From the NCBI GenBank assembly GCA_963701995.1, contig OY969693.1:1-64000 (forward strand): a stretch of 64,000 nt of DNA, written 5' to 3'. The position numbers and the translations under genes were made by a program. Of this stretch, positions 31,842-41,133 are shown piece after piece (within the stretch, counting starts at the first letter, position 1; each line of letters begins with the position of its first letter). The notes under the pieces were generated by a model, which ran no database searches, was not told the origin of the DNA, and was given only the letters and a program-made list of their open reading frames with translations. The stretch comes from Methanoflorens sp963701995 (GTDB lineage: Archaea > Halobacteriota > Bog-38 > Methanoflorentales > Methanoflorentaceae).

Positions 31842-32483
31842 TCACGCAGCTTCAGAACTCGCCGCTTTTTTCTTGATTTTCTTAAGCCTGAAAATATTTT
31901 CGCGTTCCATCTCTTCAAGCCTGAACATGATGAACGCCTCGGCCTCTTTTAAGTCCGGGATAACCCGAAATTCAAGCGCGTTAACGCGACGCTTAATCCT
32001 TTCAATTTCCATAAGCAGTCGCTTGACTGCGGTTTCGACTTCCGCCGCACGTATAATCTTGTCTAACAGCTCCTCGTATGCGGCCGCAGCTTCGTCAATC
32101 GTCGATGATGTCCCTATGATGCCATAGCCGCGCTCATCTATGCTGTGGCTAATCGAGGTGAACGATACCTCGGGAACCGTGACTCCCATCAAACTTCTGC
32201 TCGTTAACGCGATTTCTGGCTTATGTTTCAACGCAAACGCCGCTGAATAGACTTCAATCACGCCTTCGACCATTTCCGCGATATCGATCTTTTCCTTGGC
32301 GATTTTGTATGCATTCGCCAAGTCCATGCTCGCATCTCTGGCCTTTTCAAGGACGTCAAAGAACTCCAGCAGGAGCCCGTCGCGCTTCATCTTCAGCAGG
32401 TTGTAGCCCGACTCCGACAACCGTATCTTCTTCTTAATTTCGAGCAGTTCTGATCGCGTCGGTTTTACTTCCCTTAACGCCAT
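31842..32483 (-). CDS. atpD: A-type ATP synthase subunit D, operon 2
   Basis: 213 aa. Same blocks as the operon 1 copy: VKPTRSELLEIKKKIRLSES, GYNLLKMKRDGLLLEF, IDERGYGIIGTSSTIDEAA, RVNALEFRVIPDLKEAEAFI, and ENIFRLKKIKKK at the end. Central shaft subunit. Last gene of operon 2. The two D proteins share the pattern but differ in many surface residues, so the operons are old paralogues or have separate origins rather than being a recent duplication. Confidence 0.95.
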   Translation of the reverse strand: MALREVKPTRSELLEIKKKIRLSESGYNLLKMKRDGLLLEFFDVLEKARDASMDLANAYKIAKEKIDIAEMVEGVIEVYSAAFALKHKPEIALTSRSLMGVTVPEVSFTSISHSIDERGYGIIGTSSTIDEAAAAYEELLDKIIRAAEVETAVKRLLMEIERIKRRVNALEFRVIPDLKEAEAFIMFRLEEMERENIFRLKKIKKKAASSEAA

Positions 32484-32560
32484 ACGTTCTCCCTGTCAAA
32501 CGAGTATTGCCGCTATTCGCGCGCTCACCTATCGCCGCTGCGGCGTTGCCGATAGCCACA

Positions 32561-33979
32561 CTACGAAGAGACTGCCGGCACGGGCTCCTCAGCCTTTTTC
32601 GCGACGTGTGCCGGATGATATTTCTCAATAAGCTTCCGGTCAATTCTGGTCAGTTGCGCTTCTGGCAACGTTGCAAGCAACTCCCAGCCGAGCTGGAGCG
32701 TTTCCTCTATACCGCGATCTTCCTCGTAACCCTGTCGTACGAATTTGTCCTCGAAGATATCTGCAAACTCGAGGAACGTTTTGTCACGATCGGAGAGTGA
32801 CTCCTTCCCGACGATCGCCACAAGCCCGCGCAGATCTTTGCCCTCGGCGTACCCCGCATAAAGCTGGTCCGAGACCGCCTTATGGTCTTCACGCGTCTTT
32901 CCGACGCCTATCCCCGAGTTCATAAGGCGTGAGAGTGAGGGGAGGACGTTCACCGGCGGGTATATGCCCCTCCTGTGTAGCTCACGCGATATCACGAACT
33001 GCCCTTCCGTAATATACCCCGTAAGGTCGGGAATTGGGTGGGTGATATCGTCGCCAGGCATGGTGAGAATCGGGATTTGCGTAATCGAACCCGTCTTCCC
33101 GCGGATTCGTCCGGCGCGTTCATAGACCGACGCGAGGTCCGTATACATGTATCCTGGGTAGCCACGCCGCCCCGGCACCTCTTCGCGGGCAGCACCGATC
33201 TGCCGCAGCGCTTCGCAATAGTTCGTCATGTCCGTGAGTATAACGAGGACGTGCATGTCGTGTTCGTAGGCGAGGTACTCAGCCGTCGTTAGCGCAAGAC
33301 GTGGGGTAATGAGTCGCTCAATGGCGGGATCGTCTGCCAAATTCAAGAAAACGACAGCCCGCTCAAGCGCCCCGGTTCTCTCGAAGTCGTTCATAAAGTG
33401 TCGCGCTTCTTCTGCCGTGATGCCCATAGCGACAAAAATGACCGCAAAGGCTTCCTCTGCTCCTAACACTTTCGCCTGGCGGGCAATCTGGAGCGCCAGA
33501 TCGTTGTGGGGTAGACCCGATCCCGAGAAGATCGGCAGTTTCTGCCCTCGAACGAGGGTGTTCATGCCATCTATCGTGGAAATTCCCGTTTGGATGAATT
33601 CGGAAGGATTATCCCGCGCATAGGGGTTAATAGCCGCGCCCGTTATGTCGAGTCGCTTTTCAGGTACGATTTCTGGACCGCCATCGAGCGGTTCTCCTGA
33701 TCCTGAGAGTATTCGACCGAGTATTTCGGTCGAGACGGGCATCTTAATAACTTCACCGGTAAACCGTACTTTCGAGTTTCGGTCAATACCCGCCGTCGTT
33801 TCGAATACTTGAAGTGCTACCAGTTTTTCGGACGTGTCAAGAACCTGTCCTCTTTTTACAGTTCCATCTGCGAGGATGACGTTGACAAGCTCCATATACC
33901 CAACCGGCTCCGTTTTCTCAACGAAAACGAGGGGCCCGGCAATGGATGTGATTGTTCGATATTCTTTCATTTTCTTCAC
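32561..33979 (-). CDS. atpB: A-type ATP synthase subunit B, operon 2
   Basis: 472 aa (a second in-frame Met is residue 4). Blocks: YRTITSIAGPLVFVEKT, GQVLDTSEKLVALQVFETTA, GMNTLVRGQKLPIFSGSGLP, ARQAKVLGAEEAFAVIFVAM, LTDMTNYCEALRQIG, REEVPGRRGYPGYMYTDLAS, and TQIPILTMPGDDITHPIPDL. Non-catalytic nucleotide-binding subunit. It starts one base after atpA ends. Confidence 0.96.
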   Translation of the reverse strand: MKKMKEYRTITSIAGPLVFVEKTEPVGYMELVNVILADGTVKRGQVLDTSEKLVALQVFETTAGIDRNSKVRFTGEVIKMPVSTEILGRILSGSGEPLDGGPEIVPEKRLDITGAAINPYARDNPSEFIQTGISTIDGMNTLVRGQKLPIFSGSGLPHNDLALQIARQAKVLGAEEAFAVIFVAMGITAEEARHFMNDFERTGALERAVVFLNLADDPAIERLITPRLALTTAEYLAYEHDMHVLVILTDMTNYCEALRQIGAAREEVPGRRGYPGYMYTDLASVYERAGRIRGKTGSITQIPILTMPGDDITHPIPDLTGYITEGQFVISRELHRRGIYPPVNVLPSLSRLMNSGIGVGKTREDHKAVSDQLYAGYAEGKDLRGLVAIVGKESLSDRDKTFLEFADIFEDKFVRQGYEEDRGIEETLQLGWELLATLPEAQLTRIDRKLIEKYHPAHVAKKAEEPVPAVSS

Positions 33980-33980
33980 C

Positions 33981-35708
33981 CTATGCTAGTTCCGCTCGCA
34001 GAGCTGTTTCAATCTCTTCAAGCTTGGTCCCGTATTCTGCTTCAAACTTGATTTGCGCAAGGTCTGACTTTGCTGGGACGTTGATGATCTCATCGACGAG
34101 TCTGCCCATATTAAGAGCCTTTCTCGCGAGGTCGTCATAAACCATTATGGCGGCGAGGATATCGTGTTGCTTTTGAAGTGGGCAGTAAGTATCTACCTCG
34201 TGATACGCGTTTTGCTGCAAGAAGTACTCACGAATCATCCTCGCAACTTCCAGGGTTAATTGCTCATCATCAGGGAGCGCATCAGAACCGACCAGTTGCA
34301 CGACTTCCTGAAGTTCGCTTTCTTTCTGAAGTATCGCCATAGCCCGCATTCGAAGTTCTTCCCAATCTCCGGCGACATGATCGACGAACCATTCCGCGAG
34401 GGTTTGAGTATAGAGGCTATATGAATCAAGCCAGTTGATCGAAGGAAAATGGCGCCTTTGTGAGAGCTTGCTGTCAAGAGCCCAAAATACTTTCACAATC
34501 CTGAGCGTATTTTGGGTCACGGGCTCCGAGAAATCGCCTCCTGGTGGCGACACGGCGCCGATAACGGTGATCGAGCCCTCGTCGCCACCGAGTGTCTTGA
34601 CACGCCCCGAGCGTTCGTAAAACTCTGACAGTCGCGCAGCGAGGTAGGCAGGATACCCTTCCTCGCCGGGCATTTCCTCCAAACGCGAAGAGATCTCACG
34701 CATGGCCTCAGCCCATCGCGACGTGGAATCTGCCATCAGCGAGACGTCATATCCCATGTCGCGGAAATATTCGGCGATGGTCACGCCCGTGTAGACTGAC
34801 GCCTCACGAGCCGCGACGGGCATATTCGAGGTATTTGCCACGAGTACTGTTCGATCCATAAGTGGCGCGTTTGTTTGGGGGTCTTCAAGCTCCGGAAATT
34901 CTGTAAGCACGTCGGCCATCTCATTCCCCCGCTCCCCGCAGCCGATGTACACCACAATCTGCGTATCCGACCACTTGGCAAGCTGTTGCTGTGCGACCGT
35001 CTTTCCGGAACCAAATGGCCCAGGAATGGCCGCAGTTCCGCCTTTCGCCACTGGGAACAGAGCATCTAGAATACGTTGCCCTGTGACAAGAGGGGTATCA
35101 GGCATCAACTTCTCGACTGCAGGTCTAGACACACGAACGGGCCATTCCTGCATAAGCTTGAGTTCCGTTCCGTTATCAAGCGTGCATATAACGTCATCGA
35201 CCGTATGTTCTCCTGATTCGATGGTTTTTATGCTGCCGCTTTTGTTAGGCGGGATCATTATCTTGTGCTTCAGGTGCGGTGTCTCTTGCACGTAGCCGAC
35301 AGCTTGGCCCGCGCGAACATCGTCGCCGGGCTTCACCTCGGGTACAAAGTCCCATTTCTTCGAATGATCGAGTCCCGAAGCGGCGACCCCCCTCTCGATA
35401 AAGTCGCCTAGCTGTGCGTTCAACACTGGAAGAGGCCGTTGAATGCCGTCATAGATTGAGCTTAAGAGTCCGGGCCCCAGCTCAACAGAGAGCGGCAATC
35501 CCGTGTTCTCCACAGGCTCACCTGGCCTAAGGCCCGATGTATCCTCATAAACTTGAATGATGAACTTGTCCCGGTCGATCTCGATGACCTCTCCCAAGAG
35601 GCTTTCGTCCCCGACCTTTACTAAGTCATACATCTTTGCTTCGATTCCGGTAGCAGTAACAACAGGTCCTGCAACCCGATATATCCTGCCCTTTTGCTCT
35701 ACTTCCAC
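33981..35708 (-). CDS. atpA: A-type ATP synthase catalytic subunit A, operon 2
   Basis: 575 aa. N-terminal barrel GRIYRVAGPVVTATGIEA, bulge region (about 110-200), and the nucleotide domain with the canonical P-loop GPFGSGKTV (about residues 228-236), then CGERGNEMADVLTEFPEL, SRWAEAMREISSRLEEMPGE and VSPPGGDFSEPVTQNTLRI. It is the more conventional of the two A subunits. Its start overlaps the 3' end of atpF. No intein or insertion. Confidence 0.96.
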   Translation of the reverse strand: MEVEQKGRIYRVAGPVVTATGIEAKMYDLVKVGDESLLGEVIEIDRDKFIIQVYEDTSGLRPGEPVENTGLPLSVELGPGLLSSIYDGIQRPLPVLNAQLGDFIERGVAASGLDHSKKWDFVPEVKPGDDVRAGQAVGYVQETPHLKHKIMIPPNKSGSIKTIESGEHTVDDVICTLDNGTELKLMQEWPVRVSRPAVEKLMPDTPLVTGQRILDALFPVAKGGTAAIPGPFGSGKTVAQQQLAKWSDTQIVVYIGCGERGNEMADVLTEFPELEDPQTNAPLMDRTVLVANTSNMPVAAREASVYTGVTIAEYFRDMGYDVSLMADSTSRWAEAMREISSRLEEMPGEEGYPAYLAARLSEFYERSGRVKTLGGDEGSITVIGAVSPPGGDFSEPVTQNTLRIVKVFWALDSKLSQRRHFPSINWLDSYSLYTQTLAEWFVDHVAGDWEELRMRAMAILQKESELQEVVQLVGSDALPDDEQLTLEVARMIREYFLQQNAYHEVDTYCPLQKQHDILAAIMVYDDLARKALNMGRLVDEIINVPAKSDLAQIKFEAEYGTKLEEIETALRAELA

Positions 35709-36010
35709 AAGTCAACACCTACAGATCGCTTTATCTTCTCTCGCAAATGTGTGCGCTCTTCTCCCTCGCCGCCGATTGAAATGACGGTGGGTTCTACCGA
35801 GTCATCCAAGATTATGCGTAGAGGCAGCGACACCTTTTCCACATCGTCGCTATTCATGATTAATATGCCAATGTCTTCGTCCTTTAAGGCCTCCTTAAGG
35901 GTCGGCTCTAAATCAGCATCGGTGGTGATGAACGTTTTTCGGACGCCTGCTAATAGAAAGCCTGTCACAAAATCCGCGCTGCCGACAACTGCAACTTCCA
36001 CGCAACTCAC
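35699..36010 (-). CDS. atpF: A-type ATP synthase subunit F, operon 2
   Basis: 103 aa. Opens VEVAVVGSADFVTGFLLAGV and includes DIGILIMNSDDVEKVSLPLR, followed by a C-terminal ISIGGEGEERTHLREKIKRS. These follow the subunit F fold. It overlaps the atpA start by ten bases. The gap to atpC is 33 bases. Confidence 0.92.
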   Translation of the reverse strand: MSCVEVAVVGSADFVTGFLLAGVRKTFITTDADLEPTLKEALKDEDIGILIMNSDDVEKVSLPLRIILDDSVEPTVISIGGEGEERTHLREKIKRSVGVDLWK

Positions 36011-36043
36011 CGCATTACATAACGTTCCCTAAAGTGTATTCTT

Positions 36044-37114
36044 CTATAGTATCAGATGGTCTTTAATGATTTCTTGTGAGAGTCCTGCCTCTTTGCCGCG
36101 CACTATCGCTTGGATGTTATCCACTTCTGCGTCTTTACTCAACATGTACCCCAGCATGGGCAGCACCGTCAACGGATTGAACGTAGAGATCTTCCACACG
36201 TGCTCGTTCAAGTAATTGTCGAGCCTCAGTTCGATCTTGCTCAATGATTCCATTCGCCCTGTAACGATGTCCGAAATAGCGCTCCAATACCGATATTTGC
36301 TCAACAAAGCTACAAATTCGTCGAAGGGCGCATCAGCCATCTTCTCAATCTCTTTGTCTGAGAGATACAGTCCACCCGGTATCACATATTCAAGGACGCG
36401 CGAGCCTGAAATGTCTGCATTTTTCAACCTGAAAAGTGTCTTTAAGTTGGCGACGTCGATCTCCATTTTAATGACGGTCAAGTATAGCGAAGAGCCCGCT
36501 ATTTTAGATACGAAGTCCACCATTCGTGCATAGTAGAACTTGTCAAGTTCGTCTTCGACCTTCATTGAAGATTCAGTGTAGTCGATATCTTTAATCACAT
36601 CGTGATAGACGGTGCCTTTCAACGCAGCGATTACCTCATCAACACTCGGCTTCCGTACGAGAGTCTGCAGGTATTCGCGCGAGAGCTCGCCACTGGGGAC
36701 GAGGATCCGCACTATCTCCTCATCGGAAGCTCCGTACGTTTTTCCTCGCAGTATAGTTTTGATATCCCAGATGTCCCACCGTCTGAGATATTCGACGATC
36801 AAATCGTGAGGTTCGCCCATCGTCATCTCCATGAGCTTGGTGAATGTCCTCGCCAAGTTCAGGTGCGTAGCGAACTCAACTAAGTCTATGCCTGCGTAAG
36901 TGCGTGCGAGTTCGTCTACTTCGGCTTTGTACTCTGACTCTTCAATAAAGCGCGTTATTTCAGGAAGGGCCATGACAAGGAGTTTTGCATAGGTCTCCGT
37001 CGGAAAGAGCTTCACTTTCATCGCGTGCACTCGTGCAGTGCTATAGGCGTATCTCGCTTTGACTGAAGATCCGGAATACTTGCTCTTTTTTGGCCGCGCG
37101 TACATTGCGCTCAC
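36044..37114 (-). CDS. atpC: A-type ATP synthase subunit C, operon 2
   Basis: 356 aa. Repeats: RYAYSTARVHAMKVKLFPTE, DLVEFATHLNLARTFTKLME, WDIWDIKTILRGKTYGASDE, DKFYYARMVD, MEIDVANLKTLFRLKNADIS, and MLGYMLSKDAEVDNIQAIVR. The N-terminal extension of about 15 residues (MSAMYARPKKSKYSG) is not seen in operon 1. Connects the shaft to the c ring. Overlaps the atpE stop by four bases. Confidence 0.93.
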   Translation of the reverse strand: MSAMYARPKKSKYSGSSVKARYAYSTARVHAMKVKLFPTETYAKLLVMALPEITRFIEESEYKAEVDELARTYAGIDLVEFATHLNLARTFTKLMEMTMGEPHDLIVEYLRRWDIWDIKTILRGKTYGASDEEIVRILVPSGELSREYLQTLVRKPSVDEVIAALKGTVYHDVIKDIDYTESSMKVEDELDKFYYARMVDFVSKIAGSSLYLTVIKMEIDVANLKTLFRLKNADISGSRVLEYVIPGGLYLSDKEIEKMADAPFDEFVALLSKYRYWSAISDIVTGRMESLSKIELRLDNYLNEHVWKISTFNPLTVLPMLGYMLSKDAEVDNIQAIVRGKEAGLSQEIIKDHLIL

Positions 37115-37659
37115 ACATTCAAAATTTCTAAGAGCTGCTTCAAAGACGTCTCACGCACGCTTCTGAGAAGGGTATCGAAGGTCAGGTCGTGTATGACCGT
37201 GCCATCTTCAGTTTCCAAAACTATGCCGCCCGAACAAAGGATCGTGCCGCCATATTCTAATTGGGTGATTCGTCTCACTATGGATTCATCGCTTTTATTT
37301 GAAAATACACGCTTTGAGTCAGTATGTGATTCGAGCAGCTTCTTGATGATAGTTTCTCGTTCCGATTCAGAAAGCGCAGCTAGCGCCCCCAGGGCTTCGT
37401 TATACACGTTGTCAAGCAGTTCTTTCTTCGCGTTGAGGATCGCTCGCTTAACTTCAAGATGCGCGCTGGATATTTCTCTGTTTTTTCGACGCTCAACTTG
37501 CTGGAGTGCCTGCTCTCGCCTTTCTTCGAGGATCTGACGTGCCGTGTTCTCGGCCCCCCCGATTATGGCATTGGCTTCGTCCGTTCCTTCTTGCCTGATG
37601 CGGTTCGCTTCCTCCTCTCCTCGCGCTAAGACGTCCTTGACGACGACTTCCAAGCCCAT
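37111..37659 (-). CDS. atpE: A-type ATP synthase subunit E, operon 2
   Basis: 182 aa and uninterrupted, unlike the copy in operon 1. The N-terminal helix (VVKDVLARGEEEANRIRQEG) leads through the Arg/Glu-rich coiled coil (ARQILEERREQALQQVERRK) into the C-domain (ILCSGGIVLETEDGTVIHDL, FDTLLRSVRETSLKQLLEIL). Stator subunit that pairs with H. Followed by atpC with a four-base overlap and preceded by atpK. Confidence 0.93.
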   Translation of the reverse strand: MGLEVVVKDVLARGEEEANRIRQEGTDEANAIIGGAENTARQILEERREQALQQVERRKNREISSAHLEVKRAILNAKKELLDNVYNEALGALAALSESERETIIKKLLESHTDSKRVFSNKSDESIVRRITQLEYGGTILCSGGIVLETEDGTVIHDLTFDTLLRSVRETSLKQLLEILNV

Positions 37660-37665
37660 ATGTCC

Positions 37666-37905
37666 TCAAATTGAAGGCAAAGTCACGAAGAGCAATATCA
37701 ACGCCACAACAAGTCCGAAGATGACAATAGACTCCGGTATAACGGTCATAACTAGGCCTCTCCCAAAGAAACCCTCGTCTTCCGCCATCACACCTATGGC
37801 TGCTGAGCCGATAACTTGCTCGCCCAAAGCGGCTGCGATTCCCGTTGCGCTGACCGCTATCGCTGCAGATAGTGCGACCAGCCCTGCTCCTATTGGATCT
37901 ACCAT
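37666..37905 (-). CDS. atpK: A-type ATP synthase subunit K (c-ring, proteolipid), operon 2
   Basis: 79 aa from the ATG at 37905, which has a GGAGGAG ribosome site; a longer frame from 37995 runs antisense-free into atpI and is not real. A single hairpin. Glu58 in VIPESIVIFG is the ion-carrying carboxylate, with Ser59 next to it. In the first helix Glu29 (ALGEQVIG) takes the place of the Na+-ligand Gln found in operon 1, at the same 29-residue spacing. A Glu..Glu-Ser arrangement resembles the two-carboxylate c subunit reported for Fusobacterium nucleatum. Confidence 0.93.
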   Translation of the reverse strand: MVDPIGAGLVALSAAIAVSATGIAAALGEQVIGSAAIGVMAEDEGFFGRGLVMTVIPESIVIFGLVVALILLFVTLPSI

Positions 37906-37906
37906 T

Positions 37907-39820
37907 TTATTTCTCCTCCGTGTACTTTCTCTCAAAACCGAACGGTTCGTACTTGATGCCTCCTCCGCGATAGAACTTCGTGAAGAATTCAACATAATGC
38001 AATCTCAAAGCCTGCAACCCAGAATCCAAAATTCCCAGCGCCGTATTGACCGCGTGACCGACGAGCAGCAAGAGCACGCCGAAGATGATGAAAATGCCTC
38101 CTTTAGAGAAGAAAAGCGCGTCCGACAGCCTATTAACGGCAAGGGCTATACCCGCCGACGAGATGCCTATTGAGAGCAATCGCGAGTACGACAGCACGTT
38201 TGACAGAAGTGACGGCAGCTCGGCAATGCCGATGACGCCTTCACCCATTATCAGCAAGACGAAGCCAATGACAGCGACGGCCAGCCCCCCCACCAGTCCT
38301 GCAGAAAGCTGAATGCCCGTCCCAGACGTAAGCGGCGGCAGAATGAGAATGATGACCAAGACTCCCCCCCACAGCATGCACAGCCAGCTTACCTTCGCAA
38401 ACACTGCGTGCTTCAACCCGTGCTGTCGGTATTCATTAACAAATCCCAGAACGTATCCAAGTGTTAGCATTAGTATGCCTATAACCAGCGTAACAATGAG
38501 CAGAGTCAGCACATTGTCCAAACGCGGGATTGCCGGATACTGTTCAATGAACGTGAGTAACCCCCTGTGCCCGAAGAGTTCCACCCCAAAGAACTCATTA
38601 AAAATGAATCCGAAAATAACTGAGAGCACGCCCGCATAAGCAAGAATGACCGCCAAATCGTGAATGCCCTTGGATTTGATTCGTCGACTTACTAAGAGGC
38701 CGAGCGCAATACAGATTGCGCCGTAACCAACGTCGCCCAGCATTATGCCGAAGAGAAACGGATACATGAACGTCATTAACGTCGTCGGATCGATCTCGTT
38801 GTACTTAGGAGTGGAAAAAGCCTCAATAAGGACCTCTAGCGGCCGTGAAGGCAGCGGGTTTTTGAGCGCGACGGGAACTTTTTCCACATCGGCACCTACA
38901 GACGTGTCAACGGCAACGATTACGTGTCCGTTTGTTGCACTGTCTATATCGCGTTGGACCGGTTCAAGATCCTTCGTCGGAACCCAGCCTTCGACTATAA
39001 ACGCGTTCGTGGTCGTGGCGAAGCGCAACGGGGCTTCTGCCTTTTGCGTTTCTATCGAGAGGTACTCATCTGCGGCGAGAATATATTCGATGTATTTTTG
39101 GCGGAGGTCTGCCAAATCCTCTTCGCTCTTTTGCTTTTGCAATTCAAGTTCGGTGAGCTGTGCATCGAGATCTACGAGTATGTCCTTCGGAGTACCCTCC
39201 ACTTCGGGGAGCGGAAGAGCTGCATAGCTCTGATCCTGTAAGCGCTTCAGAATCTCGTCCTCGAATTTCCGAGGAACAAAAAGAGCGAGCGCGTGGCCCC
39301 GCCCATAGGGGACGATTTCTAGCTCATAGTCGCTGGTGATGTCGCTGATCGTTGGAGATCCCTTCAATGTCCCCACGAACACCGCTAGTGAGCGATACCC
39401 AGTATAGAGGTCGAGTGGCAGGTCGAAGCTCTTAAGAGGCTCGAGCAACCGCTGTTTGTCCTTGACGTCCTTAATCTTGGATTCTATCTCGCTGATACTG
39501 GCCGTCACTTGCGTGACTTCAAAGTCGAGGTGCTCAGTTTTCGCGTCAATCGTATCGACGATGGCGCCTTCCTGGTACTTATTCGAGATGTCCTCCTTGC
39601 CTTTGATGCTGAGATAACTGGCTATAGAGCGAAGCGATACTGCGCGCTCGGAGAGCTTGGTGGCGCTTGCGTGCGGCTTGCCGATTTTGAAGTCTTCATC
39701 CTCATCAACGAAGTCAGCTATGTGGACTGCATCACGCTTGTGCATGACATCTATCGCGACGCGCATATAGTCTTTAGATCCTGCAATGACGACCTTGGTC
39801 ATCGGTTGCGGCTCAAACAT
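37907..39820 (-). CDS. atpI: A-type ATP synthase subunit I (a-subunit), operon 2
   Basis: 637 aa. Soluble arm to about residue 340, then seven to eight membrane helices. Blocks: EIDPTTLMTFMYPFLFGIML-GDVGYG, LPSLLSNVLSYSRLLSIGIS, GHAVNTALGILDSGLQALRL, and HYVEFFTKFYRGGGIKYEPF. It starts within the last bases of atpH (ATGTTTGA overlap) and ends one base before the atpK start codon. Compare operon 1, where I and K are 229 bases apart. Confidence 0.95.
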   Translation of the reverse strand: MFEPQPMTKVVIAGSKDYMRVAIDVMHKRDAVHIADFVDEDEDFKIGKPHASATKLSERAVSLRSIASYLSIKGKEDISNKYQEGAIVDTIDAKTEHLDFEVTQVTASISEIESKIKDVKDKQRLLEPLKSFDLPLDLYTGYRSLAVFVGTLKGSPTISDITSDYELEIVPYGRGHALALFVPRKFEDEILKRLQDQSYAALPLPEVEGTPKDILVDLDAQLTELELQKQKSEEDLADLRQKYIEYILAADEYLSIETQKAEAPLRFATTTNAFIVEGWVPTKDLEPVQRDIDSATNGHVIVAVDTSVGADVEKVPVALKNPLPSRPLEVLIEAFSTPKYNEIDPTTLMTFMYPFLFGIMLGDVGYGAICIALGLLVSRRIKSKGIHDLAVILAYAGVLSVIFGFIFNEFFGVELFGHRGLLTFIEQYPAIPRLDNVLTLLIVTLVIGILMLTLGYVLGFVNEYRQHGLKHAVFAKVSWLCMLWGGVLVIILILPPLTSGTGIQLSAGLVGGLAVAVIGFVLLIMGEGVIGIAELPSLLSNVLSYSRLLSIGISSAGIALAVNRLSDALFFSKGGIFIIFGVLLLLVGHAVNTALGILDSGLQALRLHYVEFFTKFYRGGGIKYEPFGFERKYTEEK

Positions 39821-40136
39821 AATGCGTCCTCTTAAACTCCTCAGCCAAATAAGAGAGCGCTTCAGCGTGCTTTTTCTCTGCGCGCTCTTTAACTTCTAAA
39901 ATATCTGCCTCTCCCGCTTTGTGGATTTCTTGCTTGGCCTTGTTTATTTCTGCATCGGCGCTCGCGTTCAAATCGCCTGCTATCTTACTCGCTTCCTTCT
40001 CTGCGGCATCGACAATTTCAAACGATTTCTTCTTTGCGTCCTCGATTGTCGTTTCTTTTTGGGTCTGCGCTTCGTCGATCATCCGCTGGACTTCTGCTTC
40101 AGCAGCCTTAATCTCGGACAGTATCTCTGGCTTCAT
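39813..40136 (-). CDS. atpH: A-type ATP synthase subunit H, operon 2
   Basis: 107 aa, a single long charged helix (ILSEIKAAEAEVQRMIDEAQ, then EKEASKIAGDLNASADAEIN). Peripheral-stalk subunit pairing with E. First gene of operon 2. Upstream on the minus strand, CTTAAATAAC (about 40171-40180) is a plausible TATA box. Confidence 0.88.
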   Translation of the reverse strand: MKPEILSEIKAAEAEVQRMIDEAQTQKETTIEDAKKKSFEIVDAAEKEASKIAGDLNASADAEINKAKQEIHKAGEADILEVKERAEKKHAEALSYLAEEFKRTHYV

Positions 40137-40260
40137 GTGACCAAACCCATCCGATATAATAAATGGGGATGTTATTTAAGCTTTAGCAAAAGTTAGTTGA
40201 CCCGCACCGCGCTGCTAGAAAGCACAAATTGACAAACCGCCCTTGTGAGCGCGTTTAGCG

Positions 40261-41043
40261 TTACGCTCTCAGATAGTCCGTGGCGTACACGTCCTTGTTG
40301 AGAAGCACGTCGCACGTCTTTATCGTGTCGAGCAGCTCTCGATCCTCGGTGTTTATGATTGCTGACGAAAGACCAGCCCCGATCAGCATCGCTAAAAACG
40401 TTCTTTCTATCAGCCGCGGGTTCTTCGTATCGTGCGAGATATTGTTGAGGCCGACGGTCGTCTTTAGCACTGACGCGGGGCTCGTAAGCATGCCAATCCG
40501 CCGCACCGCTTCGACAACCACGGGAGCTTGATCCTGCGCCGTACTCACCGGCAGACAGACCGGATCGACGTAGAGCTTCTCGACATCGATCCCATATTCG
40601 CAGGCGCTTGCGACAAGCGTCGCCGCTTGTTCCACTCGTTTGTCGACATCGCCAAGGATGAACTTCTCGTCCATTGTCATGCATATGATTTCTGAATCGT
40701 GTTCTGCGGCCAATGGAAAAAGCGTCGCCATCTTCTCCTGCTCGGCGGGGATCGAATTGATCATCGACTTTCCTTTGACGTCGTCGATACCCGCTCTCAT
40801 CACGTCTATCTTAGGAGTGTCAATGGAAAGCGTTACGTCAACCACATCTTGCACGGTCGTTACCAGCCATTTCATCAGCTCAACGGCATCGCTCCTGCCA
40901 AGCCCCGCGTTGAGGTCGATGATTTGCGCCCCGGCGTCGACTTGCCGAATTGCAAGTTCCTGAACGGCTTTCGTATCTTGTCGATCGATGATCGCTCCGA
41001 CCGACTTTGAGTAGCCGTTGATGTTACCGCCAATGACTATCAC
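40261..41043 (-). CDS. acsE: Methylpterin:corrinoid iron-sulfur protein methyltransferase
   Basis: 260 aa from a GTG at 41043, which has GAGGGG seven bases before; upstream in-frame codons read into the promoter. A TIM barrel of the MeTr family: VIVIGGNINGYSKSVGAIID, AGAQIIDLNAGLGRSDAVEL, TLSIDTPKIDVMRAGID, INSIPAEQEKMATLFPLA, LYVDPVCLPVSTAQDQAPVV, TTVGLNNISHDTKNPRLIER. These match bacterial AcsE, including the Asp and Asn that contact the pterin. It moves the methyl group to the cobalt of AcsC/D. Archaea with the usual Cdh system lack this enzyme. Divergent from the RACo gene. Confidence 0.93.
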   Translation of the reverse strand: MIVIGGNINGYSKSVGAIIDRQDTKAVQELAIRQVDAGAQIIDLNAGLGRSDAVELMKWLVTTVQDVVDVTLSIDTPKIDVMRAGIDDVKGKSMINSIPAEQEKMATLFPLAAEHDSEIICMTMDEKFILGDVDKRVEQAATLVASACEYGIDVEKLYVDPVCLPVSTAQDQAPVVVEAVRRIGMLTSPASVLKTTVGLNNISHDTKNPRLIERTFLAMLIGAGLSSAIINTEDRELLDTIKTCDVLLNKDVYATDYLRA

Positions 41044-41133
41044 GAACAACCCCTCGCTAAAGTGCAAGTGATCAGGTGGGCGTTACGCTTTAACGCTTTC
41101 GGATGAGCGCGTTCAACGCTACACACCTCGCAA

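Noticed and set aside
31580..31918. 112-aa frame between the ATP synthase operons
   Set aside because: It overlaps atpD2, is Arg/Ser/Trp-rich and has no ribosome site.
37906..37995. 30-residue N-terminal extension of the operon 2 c subunit
   Set aside because: It runs inside atpI and the ribosome site lies directly before the ATG at 37905.
40193..40684. 163-aa open frame antisense-frame to acsE
   Set aside because: It lies in another frame of acsE, has a composition unlike a protein, and shows no start signals.
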